Assembly: GCA_013339765.2 (NCBI GenBank)
Contig: CM023457.1
Coordinates: 48,257,847 to 48,321,846, forward strand
DNA from: Haemaphysalis longicornis
Lineage: Eukaryota; Arthropoda; Arachnida; Ixodida; Ixodidae
Length of the DNA: 64,000 nucleotides
Direction: 5' to 3'
The notes under the pieces were generated by a model. The model saw nothing but the letters and a program-made list of their open reading frames with translations. It had not been told where the DNA came from and did no database searches. Made by a program: the position numbers and the translations under genes. Shown here piece after piece: positions 24,401-36,400 of this stretch (position 1 is its first letter; each line of letters starts with the position of its first letter).

Positions 24401-27400
24401 CCTGCTGGAAGTCCATCGGCCGTCGGTGGCGGCGACGGGCGTCTCCATCTGCCTCTACTACCTGGCCTACTCCGAGGACGCCATGGAGAGGGTGAGGGGA
24501 AAGAAGGAAGCGTTTCCTCCTCCACGATTGTCGAGTTGTGTCCCTAATCTGCCTGGCCCAAACCAATTTGTACGATAAAAGGGTGGTCCTTACATGAGTG
24601 TGTTGCTTTGCAAAGTACCAGCACCTAGGAATATTCAGGAGCCACCTTACCTAGATTTTAGAAAACAACTTTAGTAAGGTTCAGGCTGAGGTACACACTG
24701 TTTAGTTCCCTCGTCCAATGGTACGACACCTTTTCAGCCAGTGGTCTCAGTGCTTGGGATCTTCGTGTGTTTGCACATTGGTTTGGTGTGTCTCATGCTG
24801 ACTTTTATTTCTTTCCAGGTCTGCACTCTTCCTCAGGCCGTACTGTCGGACTTGGTTACGTAAGTTGGCAGTCCAGCTTCGTTTCTCCTTCTACCTCGGC
24901 ATGAAATTCTTTTTCAGTTGTAATTCATTGCTTGTGAACATGACTAGATAGCCACCACGTAAGCCAAGTGATGAAAAATGTTGTTCTGTACAGAGCAACC
25001 TAACAGCAAACCAAGCACACGGACGGTCATTTGGGAAGGTTTGTGCCATCAGAGTTCCCAACGGCAGTGTTTTTCTCAAGAGATGTTAATTTTGGTCCGT
25101 CCTGCCATGACCAAAGACAACAATTACGGGGATGCCGATGATAGACGTTGCGCGTGCAAGTAGTGAGAGTGCTCAACAACTGCCTTTGTACGGAAGGGCA
25201 GGGATGGGACAGCAGGGAAAATAGCGTTGCTCAAGAGTGAAGGCTCCTGAGCGAAGCTGTTTCCTCAGCATCTTCCTCTATTTCTCTGGAAGATGTGGGA
25301 GATGTTTGAGGTCGAGAGAGATGATGGGAAAGCTGTTTCCTCAACATCTTCCTCTATTTTCTCAGGAAGATGTTGTGGAAGATGTTGAGGTTGAGAAGAT
25401 GATGGGAAGCTGTTTCCTCAACATCTTCCTCTATTTCCTCAGGAAGATGTTGTGGAAGATGATGTGGAAGCTGTTTCCTCAACACCTTCCTGTACTGTCT
25501 GAGTGATGGGGGACTCCCACCCCAACCGTCCCTACGTGGTTGCAGGTACGCGCTGTGGCTGCTGGAGCGGTCGCACGACTCGAGCCGCTGCCACGCGACC
25601 ATGTTCTTCGGGCTGGCCTTCCCGTTCCGCTCGCTGCTGGAGCTGTTTGACGCCCAGGACGGCCTGCGCAAGCTGCTCAACGTCATGAGCACCCTGGACG
25701 TGTTTGTGCGCGGCAGCAGCAGCGACGCGGCCACCCCCTCGGACGACCAGGTGTTCGCCAGCCGCCAGACGGCCCGGCACGTGTGCGTGGCGCTCAAGCG
25801 CTACTGCGAGGCCCACCTGGCCCACAAGGCGGACCAGCTGCGCCGGTCGCACGCGCGCAACAACGCGGCCGCCACCACCAGCTCCTCCTCCGGCAGTGCC
25901 AGCGTGGGTGGGGGCTCATCGACCTCCCCGCCGCCGCCGCACTCGGTGTCGGCGACGGCGCCTTCTGTCTCCACACCCAGGTGAGGGTTACGTCACTACA
26001 ACCTGGGGTTCCGTGCTAATACGGGTGGTATGACGATAATTTAAACACTTTAAAAAATTTTTTCTGAGCGAACCACCGCCCTGCTAGCGCTCAAATTCTA
26101 CACGAAGGCCGCATTTGACACCCGGAGCACCGACGGTACTTACCTGTTCATTCTGAAAATAAATGAAAACCATTTTCTCCTGTTGGAAAATGGCGGCCGA
26201 TTTGGATGTGCGAGCCACAGGCTGATCTTGGAACGGCGGCGCCACCTGGGATATGCAGAGTGAAACGGACGGTGGGGATTCACGCTCCTTCCACGGCAGG
26301 AAAACGCGAAATGGGGTAGCAGACGATTGTAGAATCAGAGTTACTTTGAAGAGCTCTGCAGAAAATGTGAAAGCAGGTGAGGAAACAAATTATTGGCGAC
26401 GATGAACCGTGGGAATGTTTTATTGCGATTATTATCAGCTGTTATCTAGCTGTTTGTGATCATCGTAAACTAGGAACGAGAGATTTTCTGATCGTCTGCT
26501 ACCTCATTTGGCTCCTTCCTACCGCGAATCCGCATATTCTGTTTCACCCTGCATACCCGAAGTGGCGCCGCCGTTTCAAGATCAGCTTGCACTGGCTCGC
26601 ACGTATGAATTGGCCGTCATTTTCCCCATAGGCGAAAATGGTTATTTATTTATTTTCAGAATAAGCAGGCAAGCACCGTTGTTGTTCCTGGTGTCAAACA
26701 AAATAGATGACAGAATGCGACCTTCGTGTGAAGTTTGAGCGCGAAACGAGCAGCGGTTTGCTCAGGAAAATTTCTTAAAGTGTTCAATTATCATCTTACA
26801 ATCCTTTATGCAGTATAGATTACATAGATAACACTGATAATATAGATATAGATAACACTGAAGATGTGTGTGTCGTCTGTGCCGTTGCTACCACATTCTC
26901 AGCCTTGGCGTCAGTAGACATGAATAATAGCAGTGACGTCGTTAGGTCATGCTCTACTTGCCCTAGAAAACTCCGCATCTCCATTGGAGAATGGAGCCGC
27001 AATCGCAAAAAGGGGCGCGATGCATGAAAGTATACTCTGCAGCACAGTTGCCTGCGAGTACGGATATAGGCACAGATATGCCCGCACCTCGCCAACGGCA
27101 AAAGTCGTGCAGTACAAAAGCCAAATAATGTTTCCGAAGAAATTGTGAGCTTTATGCGCAGGCCCGTTAACCCTTTGAGGGTCAAGTTTTTGTTTTTTTT
27201 TTAAACTTTCCGTGGTGGTCAAATTACTTTATTGCAGATTTGGAATGTACAAAATGAGTAAAGTCTGGAATAAATTGTAAAAAAATATAGGGTACAGTTT
27301 TTTGGTGTCAGCATCACTCAGAACTGGAAAACGTTCAATAGTATTTCAGAGTGTGGTATTCCTTGAACACAGGTCTACGCACAGTGCCTTATCGCAGTCT

Positions 27401-30400
27401 TCGCACATAAAGGACGTGTCTGTTCTCCTTTTGGAGCGACGAGTTGTGTTGGCACACACATGACACCTTCTTTGCGTGTGACTTGCCTTGGGAAGAGGTG
27501 TGAGGCACCCTCTCTGGGAAGTGGCGCGCCGTCAGTCGGAGTGGTTTGTCTGCGATTCGTCTCCATGTCCTTGGTTGTTGGATCTGGGTCTTGTACAAGA
27601 CTGTTCCAGTATCTCTTTTCTTTTTTAACACAGCAAGCTTCACCATTGTGCCAGTTCTCTCGCGTGTTAGAGAATAGATGCGTTCAGCAGGGTATGTCGA
27701 GCAGGTGAAAAAAGAACTTCTGTTCCACTTTAGAGTTTTCCTGATGCTTTCACTGAAGCTCAGCTGCATGTCCACTCTATCAACGAGTCCCATTTTCTTC
27801 GTGTATATAAGTACACGTGCGGGCTTTTTCTTTTTCTCTCTGGTTACTCTGTCCACTTTTATCGGAGTCTTGCATCTGGGGTCCATGCATTGATGTCAAC
27901 ATAGTGACTTTGTGCTTGTTGCCACCATTTTCAAGGCAAGAAGAGCGTTTTGTGTGGAAGGGTTCTATTTCACCTCCCTTCATCTTCTTTTTGAAAGACT
28001 GCAGGCCCTTCCTGTTGATTCGCACAGTTCCGCATGCAATTGTTCTGTTGCTCTGCAGAAATTCAAACAGCACTGGGCTTGTGTACCAATTGTCCACAAA
28101 CAGAGTAGAAGGTCAGCAACAACAGAGCCCGCATATCCAAGCTCCTTTCTTTTGACCAGCCTAACTGTAGCTCCTGTATAAACTGGAAACCTCAGGACAT
28201 ACCCGGTTTTCAGATCACACATCTTCACTCCAGACCAGCGTCTTTTGGATTGTATGTACTGCCGGAATAAAAGGCAACCTCTCCAAGGCATCAGAGATTC
28301 ATCAATGTGTAAATCTTGGTATGAAAGGAAAAGGCTTGAAAATTATTCCTGGATGGCCTCCATTACTGGTCTGATGGCCCTTGGGTGATCGGATTGCTCC
28401 GTTATCGAACTCAAGTGCAGGACGTGCATCAGAAGAGCGAAGCGGTTCACAGAAAAAACTCCCCAAAAAACGGGGTCACCAGCATCGTGTCCGTCGACCA
28501 GTAGGGTGTTCTTCCGCACCAGGCCCATAAGCAGCAGTAAAGCTCCGGAAGATCCATGGCTGCCCAGGCTCTGAGCCGCGATGTGCTGGAGTGACATGCG
28601 CCTGCTTTTTCACTCCCGTACTTGTTCGTTTCCGTGACGGATGAGTGACAACAGTTGTTCATGGAAAAGCAGTTGGAAATAAGCCAATTCGCTTGGTTCT
28701 GGAGGGAGCAGAGAGGCTGCAACCTGCCCTGATTGCGAGTCGTCAAAGGTGAAAAGAAATGGCGAAAAATCACTGGGCGTCGTCGCGTCTTGCCCGCTTT
28801 CGTGATGTTGCGGCTGCGCTGAGGTCGGAGGTCCTGAATGCAGTTCGTCGTCCGAAGAAGGAATTTCTTCCGATTTGGACTCGGTGAAAGGAGCAAACTC
28901 AGAGTCTGAAGAGTCATAGCTGTCAGTTTCAAGAGAACGGGCAGTTCGTTGGGCCATGTCGCCGCTTTGCCGTGCATCTGAAGAACTCGAAGGCAACTCA
29001 GTGAACGAGGAGAGCGAGAATATCTCGTTCGCGTCGGTGATGCACGAGCTAACACCAGCGCCAGTATAGACAGAAATCAACTTCCGCCGCCCCCGCAACG
29101 GAGTCTCTGAGTAGGCTACTTCAGTTCCAAGCAAGGAGAGCGAGAATACCTAGTGAGCGTCAGTGATAAACAAAATAAAAGCAGCACCAACTTCCGCCGC
29201 CCCTGCAAGGAAGTGCCGATCAAGTTTCGCGCTCCTCCATTTCAATCATGTAGCGAAACTGAAACCACGAGACGCGTTGACACAGATGCTGTAACGTGCT
29301 GAAGCTAGAAAGTTCTGTTTATCACCGCAAGAAGGTAGCACAATCAAATTTTAAACGCTTCTTGTAAATCCTAAGAGGTGGCACTACCTCCCAAGGAGCA
29401 TACATCATTATTATGGCGCAAAATTTCAAACAGATCTCGAATCTCAAAGAGTTAAGATACGGTGGTAGCAGTGTAGCAGTGAGCGCATTGTTAGCTGGGA
29501 GTCTAGCGACGTCTATCGGTGAGTGACCAAATGACTGCAGTGAAAGCGTTCGCCAAGAGCTGAGCAAGTGACCGGTACTAAAACACTGCAGGTGGCAGTC
29601 AGCCGATCTGTGCCGACGACTTCGCTTGTGTCCTGCGACAGGTAGGCTGTAGGACCCTGCGCAAAACAGTAGGTAACATCAAGGTAATGCTTTTGAGCTC
29701 GGTAGGACGGCCTCGCCCGTGCGTCGCCATGTTGGAGCTTTTGCGGCCCCGTTGCTAAGGCAACACTGGTTGCCAGCATGCCCACCACCCCAGTGATTAC
29801 AACCTATACTCAGGTACGAGTTAAAAGCAGCAAGCGACAGACCTGGATGTCAGCGTGCGCATGCATTTTGAAAGGAGGTAGTACACGCGACTTCATCTGC
29901 TTCATGCGGCTGCGGTGATAAGGTGGAGGGGGGGGGGGCAAACTTCCATTGTTGTTTTTCAGTTGTACTCGACTATAATGTATACTAGAGGGTTGTCCGT
30001 GGCTCAAGTCGCCTGCTGCCAGGGGAGCTGCTGTAGCAGCTTGAAGCATTTCTTACTTGACCTGGCTTGCAGCTTGCCTTTTGTGGCCTTTGACGATAAC
30101 TTGCAGTAGACACCAACTGAAGAGAGTTCAACTTGATCGGGGCACTGAAAGCGGTTCGTGATCCGGCGTCTGAGTCCACTGCCGCATCCAAGATGACAGT
30201 GGTGGCCACAGCAGGACCACTCTGCATGTAGTTTGTTTAATCTTGTGGCTTTTAGTGCGTCATCTAAACTGCTCAGCGAGTAGTCTAAGCTGAAAGAGGG
30301 GGACTTATTTTGAGAAATGACGTGGCCTGTGATGACGGCACCCTGAGTGGCGTCACTATGGGCCTTGTCAATGCTATTTGTCCACCATTGCTGTCAACTC

Positions 30401-33400
30401 TCCCAATACATATGCAGTAGCTGACCGTTCTTTTGGACTCTAAAAATCTGGACTTGCTGGATATTTCGGACTTTCCCGAGGAACCGCCACTTTTCCCATA
30501 GGAGTAATGGCTCACAGATTTTTCGTTCTGCTTTTTTATTCGGACTATTTGTCGTTCCCCTCCAGGTCCAAAAGATCGGTTGACTACTGTAGTTGCACTG
30601 CATAAGAAGACTAATCAAAGGGCTTCAAGAATGCGGGATGAAAGCAAAGCTTCTCAGGTGTTTGATTGGACTTCTAACGTTTCTGTATCCAGAGCTCGTA
30701 AAGAGTGCTTAGGTGTCCAAACCTTAACCGCAGGTCCCACCACGAGCCGCCGTGGTCGTCATCCAGCCCGGCGGTGGTCACTCCAGGGGCGGCTGCAGCT
30801 GCGACGGCCGCAACCACGACGGTGGCAGTGGCCGGCACGGGCGGCAACCACCGGTGCCGGGCGGCGCGCTTCTCGGCTGAGGCGGGTGTCGGAGAACATG
30901 TGGTCGCTTCTGGAGCTGCTGCCCGTGCGCAGCCGGTGGGCGCCCGTGGAGGAGCTGGTGCGGCTGGGCGGGGTGTCGCTGCTGCTGCAGACGGTGGCCC
31001 TGGCCTACGACTGGAACCACTCGGGCAAGGCGGACACGGTGCGCGCCGCCCTGGACGTGCTGGCCGTCTGCTCCGTGGTGCCCCGCGCCCAGCTCGCCCT
31101 CTGCCAGAACGTCAGCCTGCCCTCGGGCCAGGTGCGCTCGGCCGCCGGCATGAGGTGAGGGATGCTGCTTCTCCCCGTCCCATCACCATCTTCCGTCATG
31201 AGAGCCTTCCGTCATGAGAGCCTCCCGTCATGAAAGATGTCAGTCATGAGAGATGCCGTCATGAAAGCCTTCCGTCATGAGAAGCGTCGCCGGTGCACCG
31301 CTTTCAATCGTTCATGATGGAAGACGGTGACGGAACGGCAGGAAAAACAGCTGTGTGAATGACGCCTAACAGTGCTTCCCGTAGTGGAAGAACGGCGCAA
31401 GGGGACCGGGGCCTTGGCTGCCCGAAATGGGGAGGTCTGATTTAATGACACAGGAAGTCTGTACTTGATGATGGGGAAGGGGATGATTGATGCATACCCA
31501 GCGGGAAATCCAACACCTGTAGCTGCCTGCACACTAGTTGGAAACGAATACAAAAATGCAATTTTTATTTCTGACAAGCCATATTGGTGTTGACTTGAAG
31601 TTGTAGAAGTTGTAGATGTTACGGAATTACTGTCTGCAAGAGGGAATAGGAGAGTTGTGTGTTTGTCCGCTAGATTATAACTATAGTCTTTGCGAGTCAT
31701 ATTCAGCTAATTAGCCAGGAAGTGTTCTCACTCGCAAGTTATAAAAAAAAACGAGTTTTGTTCCGTCCACCCCTTGTTCTGCACCCAGTTTTATTGGTCA
31801 TCCTTCTTCACAGAGTGGAAGGGCGCTGAATTTAGTGTGGAAGCCTTAAGTGCCACATTTGGCAAAAAAAAAAAAAGGCATTGTCTGGTACTGAGAACTG
31901 GCTGCCACTGTTACGAATTTAGAAACTCCTGCGAAATTGTCGGAATTTGTTCCAAAGTGCCTATGTGAGTGAATTTCGATGCAGTACATTGGTTAGGTTG
32001 AAGGGAAAATTGAGTGTGTACGGCAATCAAACCGGAGTCTCCGGAGTAGGAGCCGAGTGCGTGCCATATAATAGGTGAATGTGACTGCACCTGGAGAGGC
32101 CAGCTGAACCAATCTACACAGAACACTGGTAAAGCCTGATCGTGTGCTGGACAGTGCACCGGAAGCTCGCAATTGATCACAGCGAGTGGCCCAGAACTAC
32201 CATATTTTCATGTGTATAATCCGCGCCCACACTTTCCGTCTACGAATAGAAAAAAATAATTATCCCAGCGTATTGCCCGCCTATTTTATGCATGAAAGGA
32301 TGGACCAAAGCTACTAACTCAAGCAACATTGCACATTTGTTTATGCAAAAGAACTTACCTAGCTGACTACGTAACTAGATGACTTGCTGCATACATTTTT
32401 TCAGTTGGTATGTTGTTGAGTGGTGTGTGCAAAATAACCACTGTCAGCGGGATAACGGTGGCTTCGTCGCTATTACTTCTGTAGGGGCATCACGGCCCAA
32501 CGCACATTGCGGTGAAGCTGCACCAAAGAAACTGCCTCGCGTATAATCCCCTGAAATTTTCACACTTTTGGTGTGGGTTATAAACGTAAAAATATGGTAC
32601 TGGTACAGCGTTGTGCTTACTTTAGTGGCTGCAGCATTTGGGTCTGCTTGTCAGTAGAGCAGCAGGACGGGAAAACGTTGTATTCAAGGCTGAACCGTCA
32701 CGTATTGCCTGTTGTTTTTCCCAGTGTCATCCTGGCTGCTGCCGACCGAGAGATTGTTGCCGACCCTGATGTGCAGCGTTCGGCGCTGAACGTCATCATC
32801 AACTGCGTCTGTGGACCCATGTCCAGGGTGAGCAGAGGAGCTGTTTATGATACTTGAGTATTCCACAAATGGAGAGACAGCGGTTTAGGTGATTCGAAAT
32901 GGGGCAAAGCAACAGCATGGGTTGACAAATAGCACTGCTATTGTGAGATCAAATATTTTGCGTATCATGTTTTACGTGTACGGCTTTTTTTGCGTGCAAT
33001 TGTCATCCACATTTCTCACCCTCTCCCCTCATTTTTTAGCCCTCCCCCCTGCTGATTGATTGATTGATTGGTTAACACGCCGATGCAACGTAGGCAATGA
33101 GGCGCATCGTAGCGGAGGGCTCCGGATTAACTTTGGCGATCTGGGGATCTTTGACGTGCGCCGAAATCTCGCACACACGGGCGTTTTTGCTTTTCGCCTC
33201 CATCAGAAAAGCGGCCGCCGCGGTCGGGAATCGAACCCGTGGCCTCGTGCTGAGCAGCACAACACCTTAGCCACTCAGCCACCACGGCGGGTTAGCCCTC
33301 CCCCCTGCAAGCACGTAATTGTACAAGAACATCCTGATGAACAGAACAGTTCATAGTGGGCGAAACATGTCATGGTTTCATTTTACCGTTGCATACAAAC

Positions 33401-36400
33401 ACCAATTTGGCCTGTGTAAAACACATTTTTCACGGCCTTGACTTGTGTGAAAGGTTTGGCAGCTCTTCCCATCTGTATTTTTCTCTGTGGACATGGTTTA
33501 GCGGCACGGCTCGTGCCATTTCACATCCACGCCCGAGCCAGGTTCAGTTGTACGCTAACCTGATGTCGCGAACGAGAACACGGTGATGCAGTTTGGGTGT
33601 AAGGCTTGAGTGGGCCTATATGCATTTCGGCCCGAGGGGATGATGCCCAAGGCTGAGGCGCCAGTTCCATTTAAACAGTTTCCTTGCGCGGCAGTTTTCA
33701 CCCCCATCTCTTGGTTTGCATGTGATGGTGGCACATTTCGCTTGCATGGCCCACGGGTGGCGGTTTGACTAATGTACCATTCAAAAGACGGGACTGCTTT
33801 GTCCACTCTGTAGTGTCACCTTGCCGGCGTGCTGTTTTCTTGGATTGGGGGCCTGCTTCAACGCGGGCTCAGTTTAAAGGTACTGCAAAAAGAACTTGTC
33901 TGCACTTCTCCTTCAAAACAAAACAAAAAAAAACTGTGGTCGATTCTTCTGTCATGGGAATCAGTAAAACACGAAAGCGAAATGTGCAGCGAAATCTGCA
34001 GCTGAGCATGATTTGTGGATCGGCGGCTGTCTTGTGGGTGTGCTTGGCAAGCGACGTCCTGCCGCCGGCGGGTCGCTTCGGCAGGAGGTGCGCTGACGTC
34101 ATTTCTCGTGGACGGGTATGGACGTCAGTGAAATCTTGGTGTATCCCGGCATAAAACACTTTCGTGTTAAAACCCGAAAACGAGTGACTATAACATACTC
34201 TTTAGTACTAAAGGTTGCTTCCCTGCAAGTAGACCCTGTGTGCAGGGGTGCACCCTTTACAGGCCGCTTGCTTCGTTGTACTGGCGTCACTTCCGTGACG
34301 GATATGACGTCAGCAAAATCTTGATGTATCCCGGAATAAAACACTTTTGTGTTAAAATACAAAGTAAGTTCTTAGCTGTCCACATTTTTATGGAGGGGGG
34401 GGGGTGGTCCACCTTTGTCTGTGGATTTTACTGTTGGCTCGCATCACTGATTCAATCGCTTAGGTTTCCTGTTGGGTGTGCGAAGCTGTAGGTTGTTACT
34501 TCGATTGATTTAATTTCTAGCCTAGATTAAAATTTTAGTGGATGCATTTTGGCTGAATGAACAAAAGCAGACTGTATTGCCGAAATCTTATGAAGCACTC
34601 CTCAGGTTGGAATTAGTTATGTACCCACTATGGTGACTAAGTAGCTAAGGCATTGTGCTGCTGAGCCCAAGGACGTGGGTGCAATTCGAGCAGTGACAGC
34701 CGGTTTTTTTTTAGTGCACATCGAAGATCCGGAGGTGGTTAAAATTATAAGTCCCTGTCCAGCTTCGGTGCATGAACCCCGAAGAAATCCAAAATTACAT
34801 TTTTATATCAGCTATGGCCTGTTTCGCAGGTAAATAAAGACGATAGTCTGTCTTGGACTACTTGGACGCGGAAATTTGGTTTTTTCTGTCTCTCTCGATT
34901 CAGCCACCCGGCCAGAGTTAACGCAGATATTGAACGAGACGTTTATATACGCAAAGCCATATCTCAATACGGAACAAAACATCAATACGGAACATATTCG
35001 TAGTGTTTCTAAAAAAATATATGGATGCTTGATTTTTCGCAATAGCGAATGAAAAAATACTGTTGCCCACCATGTCTGCCATCGCCCATGACACTGGCCC
35101 TCCTGGCGGCATTCGAAGAAGTCCCACAGTAGCGAAAGGTTCCAGTAGGTGGTGCATGGAACACGCGTGGAGCAGTGGCATTCGGTAAAATTGAAGGGAT
35201 TTATGTGGCAGCGACGGCGGACACACTATTGTCTTCAGGCGACATTTGCAGTGAATTGAGCAGATACACAGCGAATTTATATAACAGAAATGTGAGTAGT
35301 TCATGCCTTCTTCTTGTAGATTTGTTGCAATTAGGTTAGAATACAGTTTAAAATGCGATAACTGCATAATTGTTGAAAAGAAGGGGGGAAAAAAAGTTGA
35401 TGGTTTGCTCTCGTAAAATTTTTGACAGTTGCAAACTGTAAGAGTGTACCGTCGAAATGGGAAAACTAGTTGATTGTGCTGGCGATGTCGTTGTTCTGAG
35501 TTCTCTCCATTGCCTGGTTTTGCTTGGCGTGTGGTGATCAGGAATTTTTTTTTGTCCTGGGTATTCCTATTCTGCTTTGTCTCAGTTGAGCATCATGACC
35601 TCTGTCCCCTTTTCAGATATTTGTGTAAAAAAATGATCAGTTGTAGCTCACACAAAACAATCTTGGAGCAGATGTTGATCGTAAGAAAGTGACTGGGAAT
35701 CCCATTGAATTGAGGTTTCCAGAATGTACAATATTACGAATGCGGCGGTTACGGCGACTGATCCTTCTGGGGGTGTAAAGGCTAGGGAGTAGCGTAACGG
35801 GAAGGAATGCGCCTGGATATAAGTTCATAATTCTAAATGGCGACATTTAAAATCTTCGAAGCACGCCTATTTCTGTCCAGGAGTTGGGAATTTATGATAA
35901 TTACAAAATAAACTGAGATTTGGACGACTGCAGCAAAAAGCAGTTTTGTAAAAAAAATTTTTTGTAATGGTATTACAAACAGTAGCAGCCCTATTGCACG
36001 TTGCAAACGTTGTCACCCGTCCCATTAGCCATGCTGTGACCCATTCTACTCTAGGCCAGGAGAAATGACCTGGCCACTCTGGGTTTTACAGGATAACCAC
36101 TGTTTTCGCCTCGACATGTTTTGGTGTCGGCAGTGTGCGGGGCCACGTGTGTCGCATTTGACACCACAAGGTGTGGTGCAGGGCCGTCCGTACATTGTTG
36201 CCTTGTTTTGTGGCGGTCACAGCTGGGCGGTGGCGTGGGCCGCGTGGTCTCGGGCAGCGTGCGGAAACGGGCGGCCATCAAAAGTGGCGAGGACTTGCTG
36301 AGCAAGATGTGGACCTGCGTCCGTGCCAACAACGGCATCATGGTATGGAAAGGGGCATTGCCTTTGTGTGTGTGTGTGTATATGCGTGCGTGCGGGCAGT

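Noticed and set aside
25256..25500. CRISPR-like array
   Set aside because: Units are contiguous without unique spacers and the genome is eukaryotic, so it is a minisatellite.
25532..25852. Minus-strand frame of 106 codons and plus-strand frames rich in Arg and Pro
   Set aside because: Shadow frames of exon 10. High GC suppresses stop codons in all frames.
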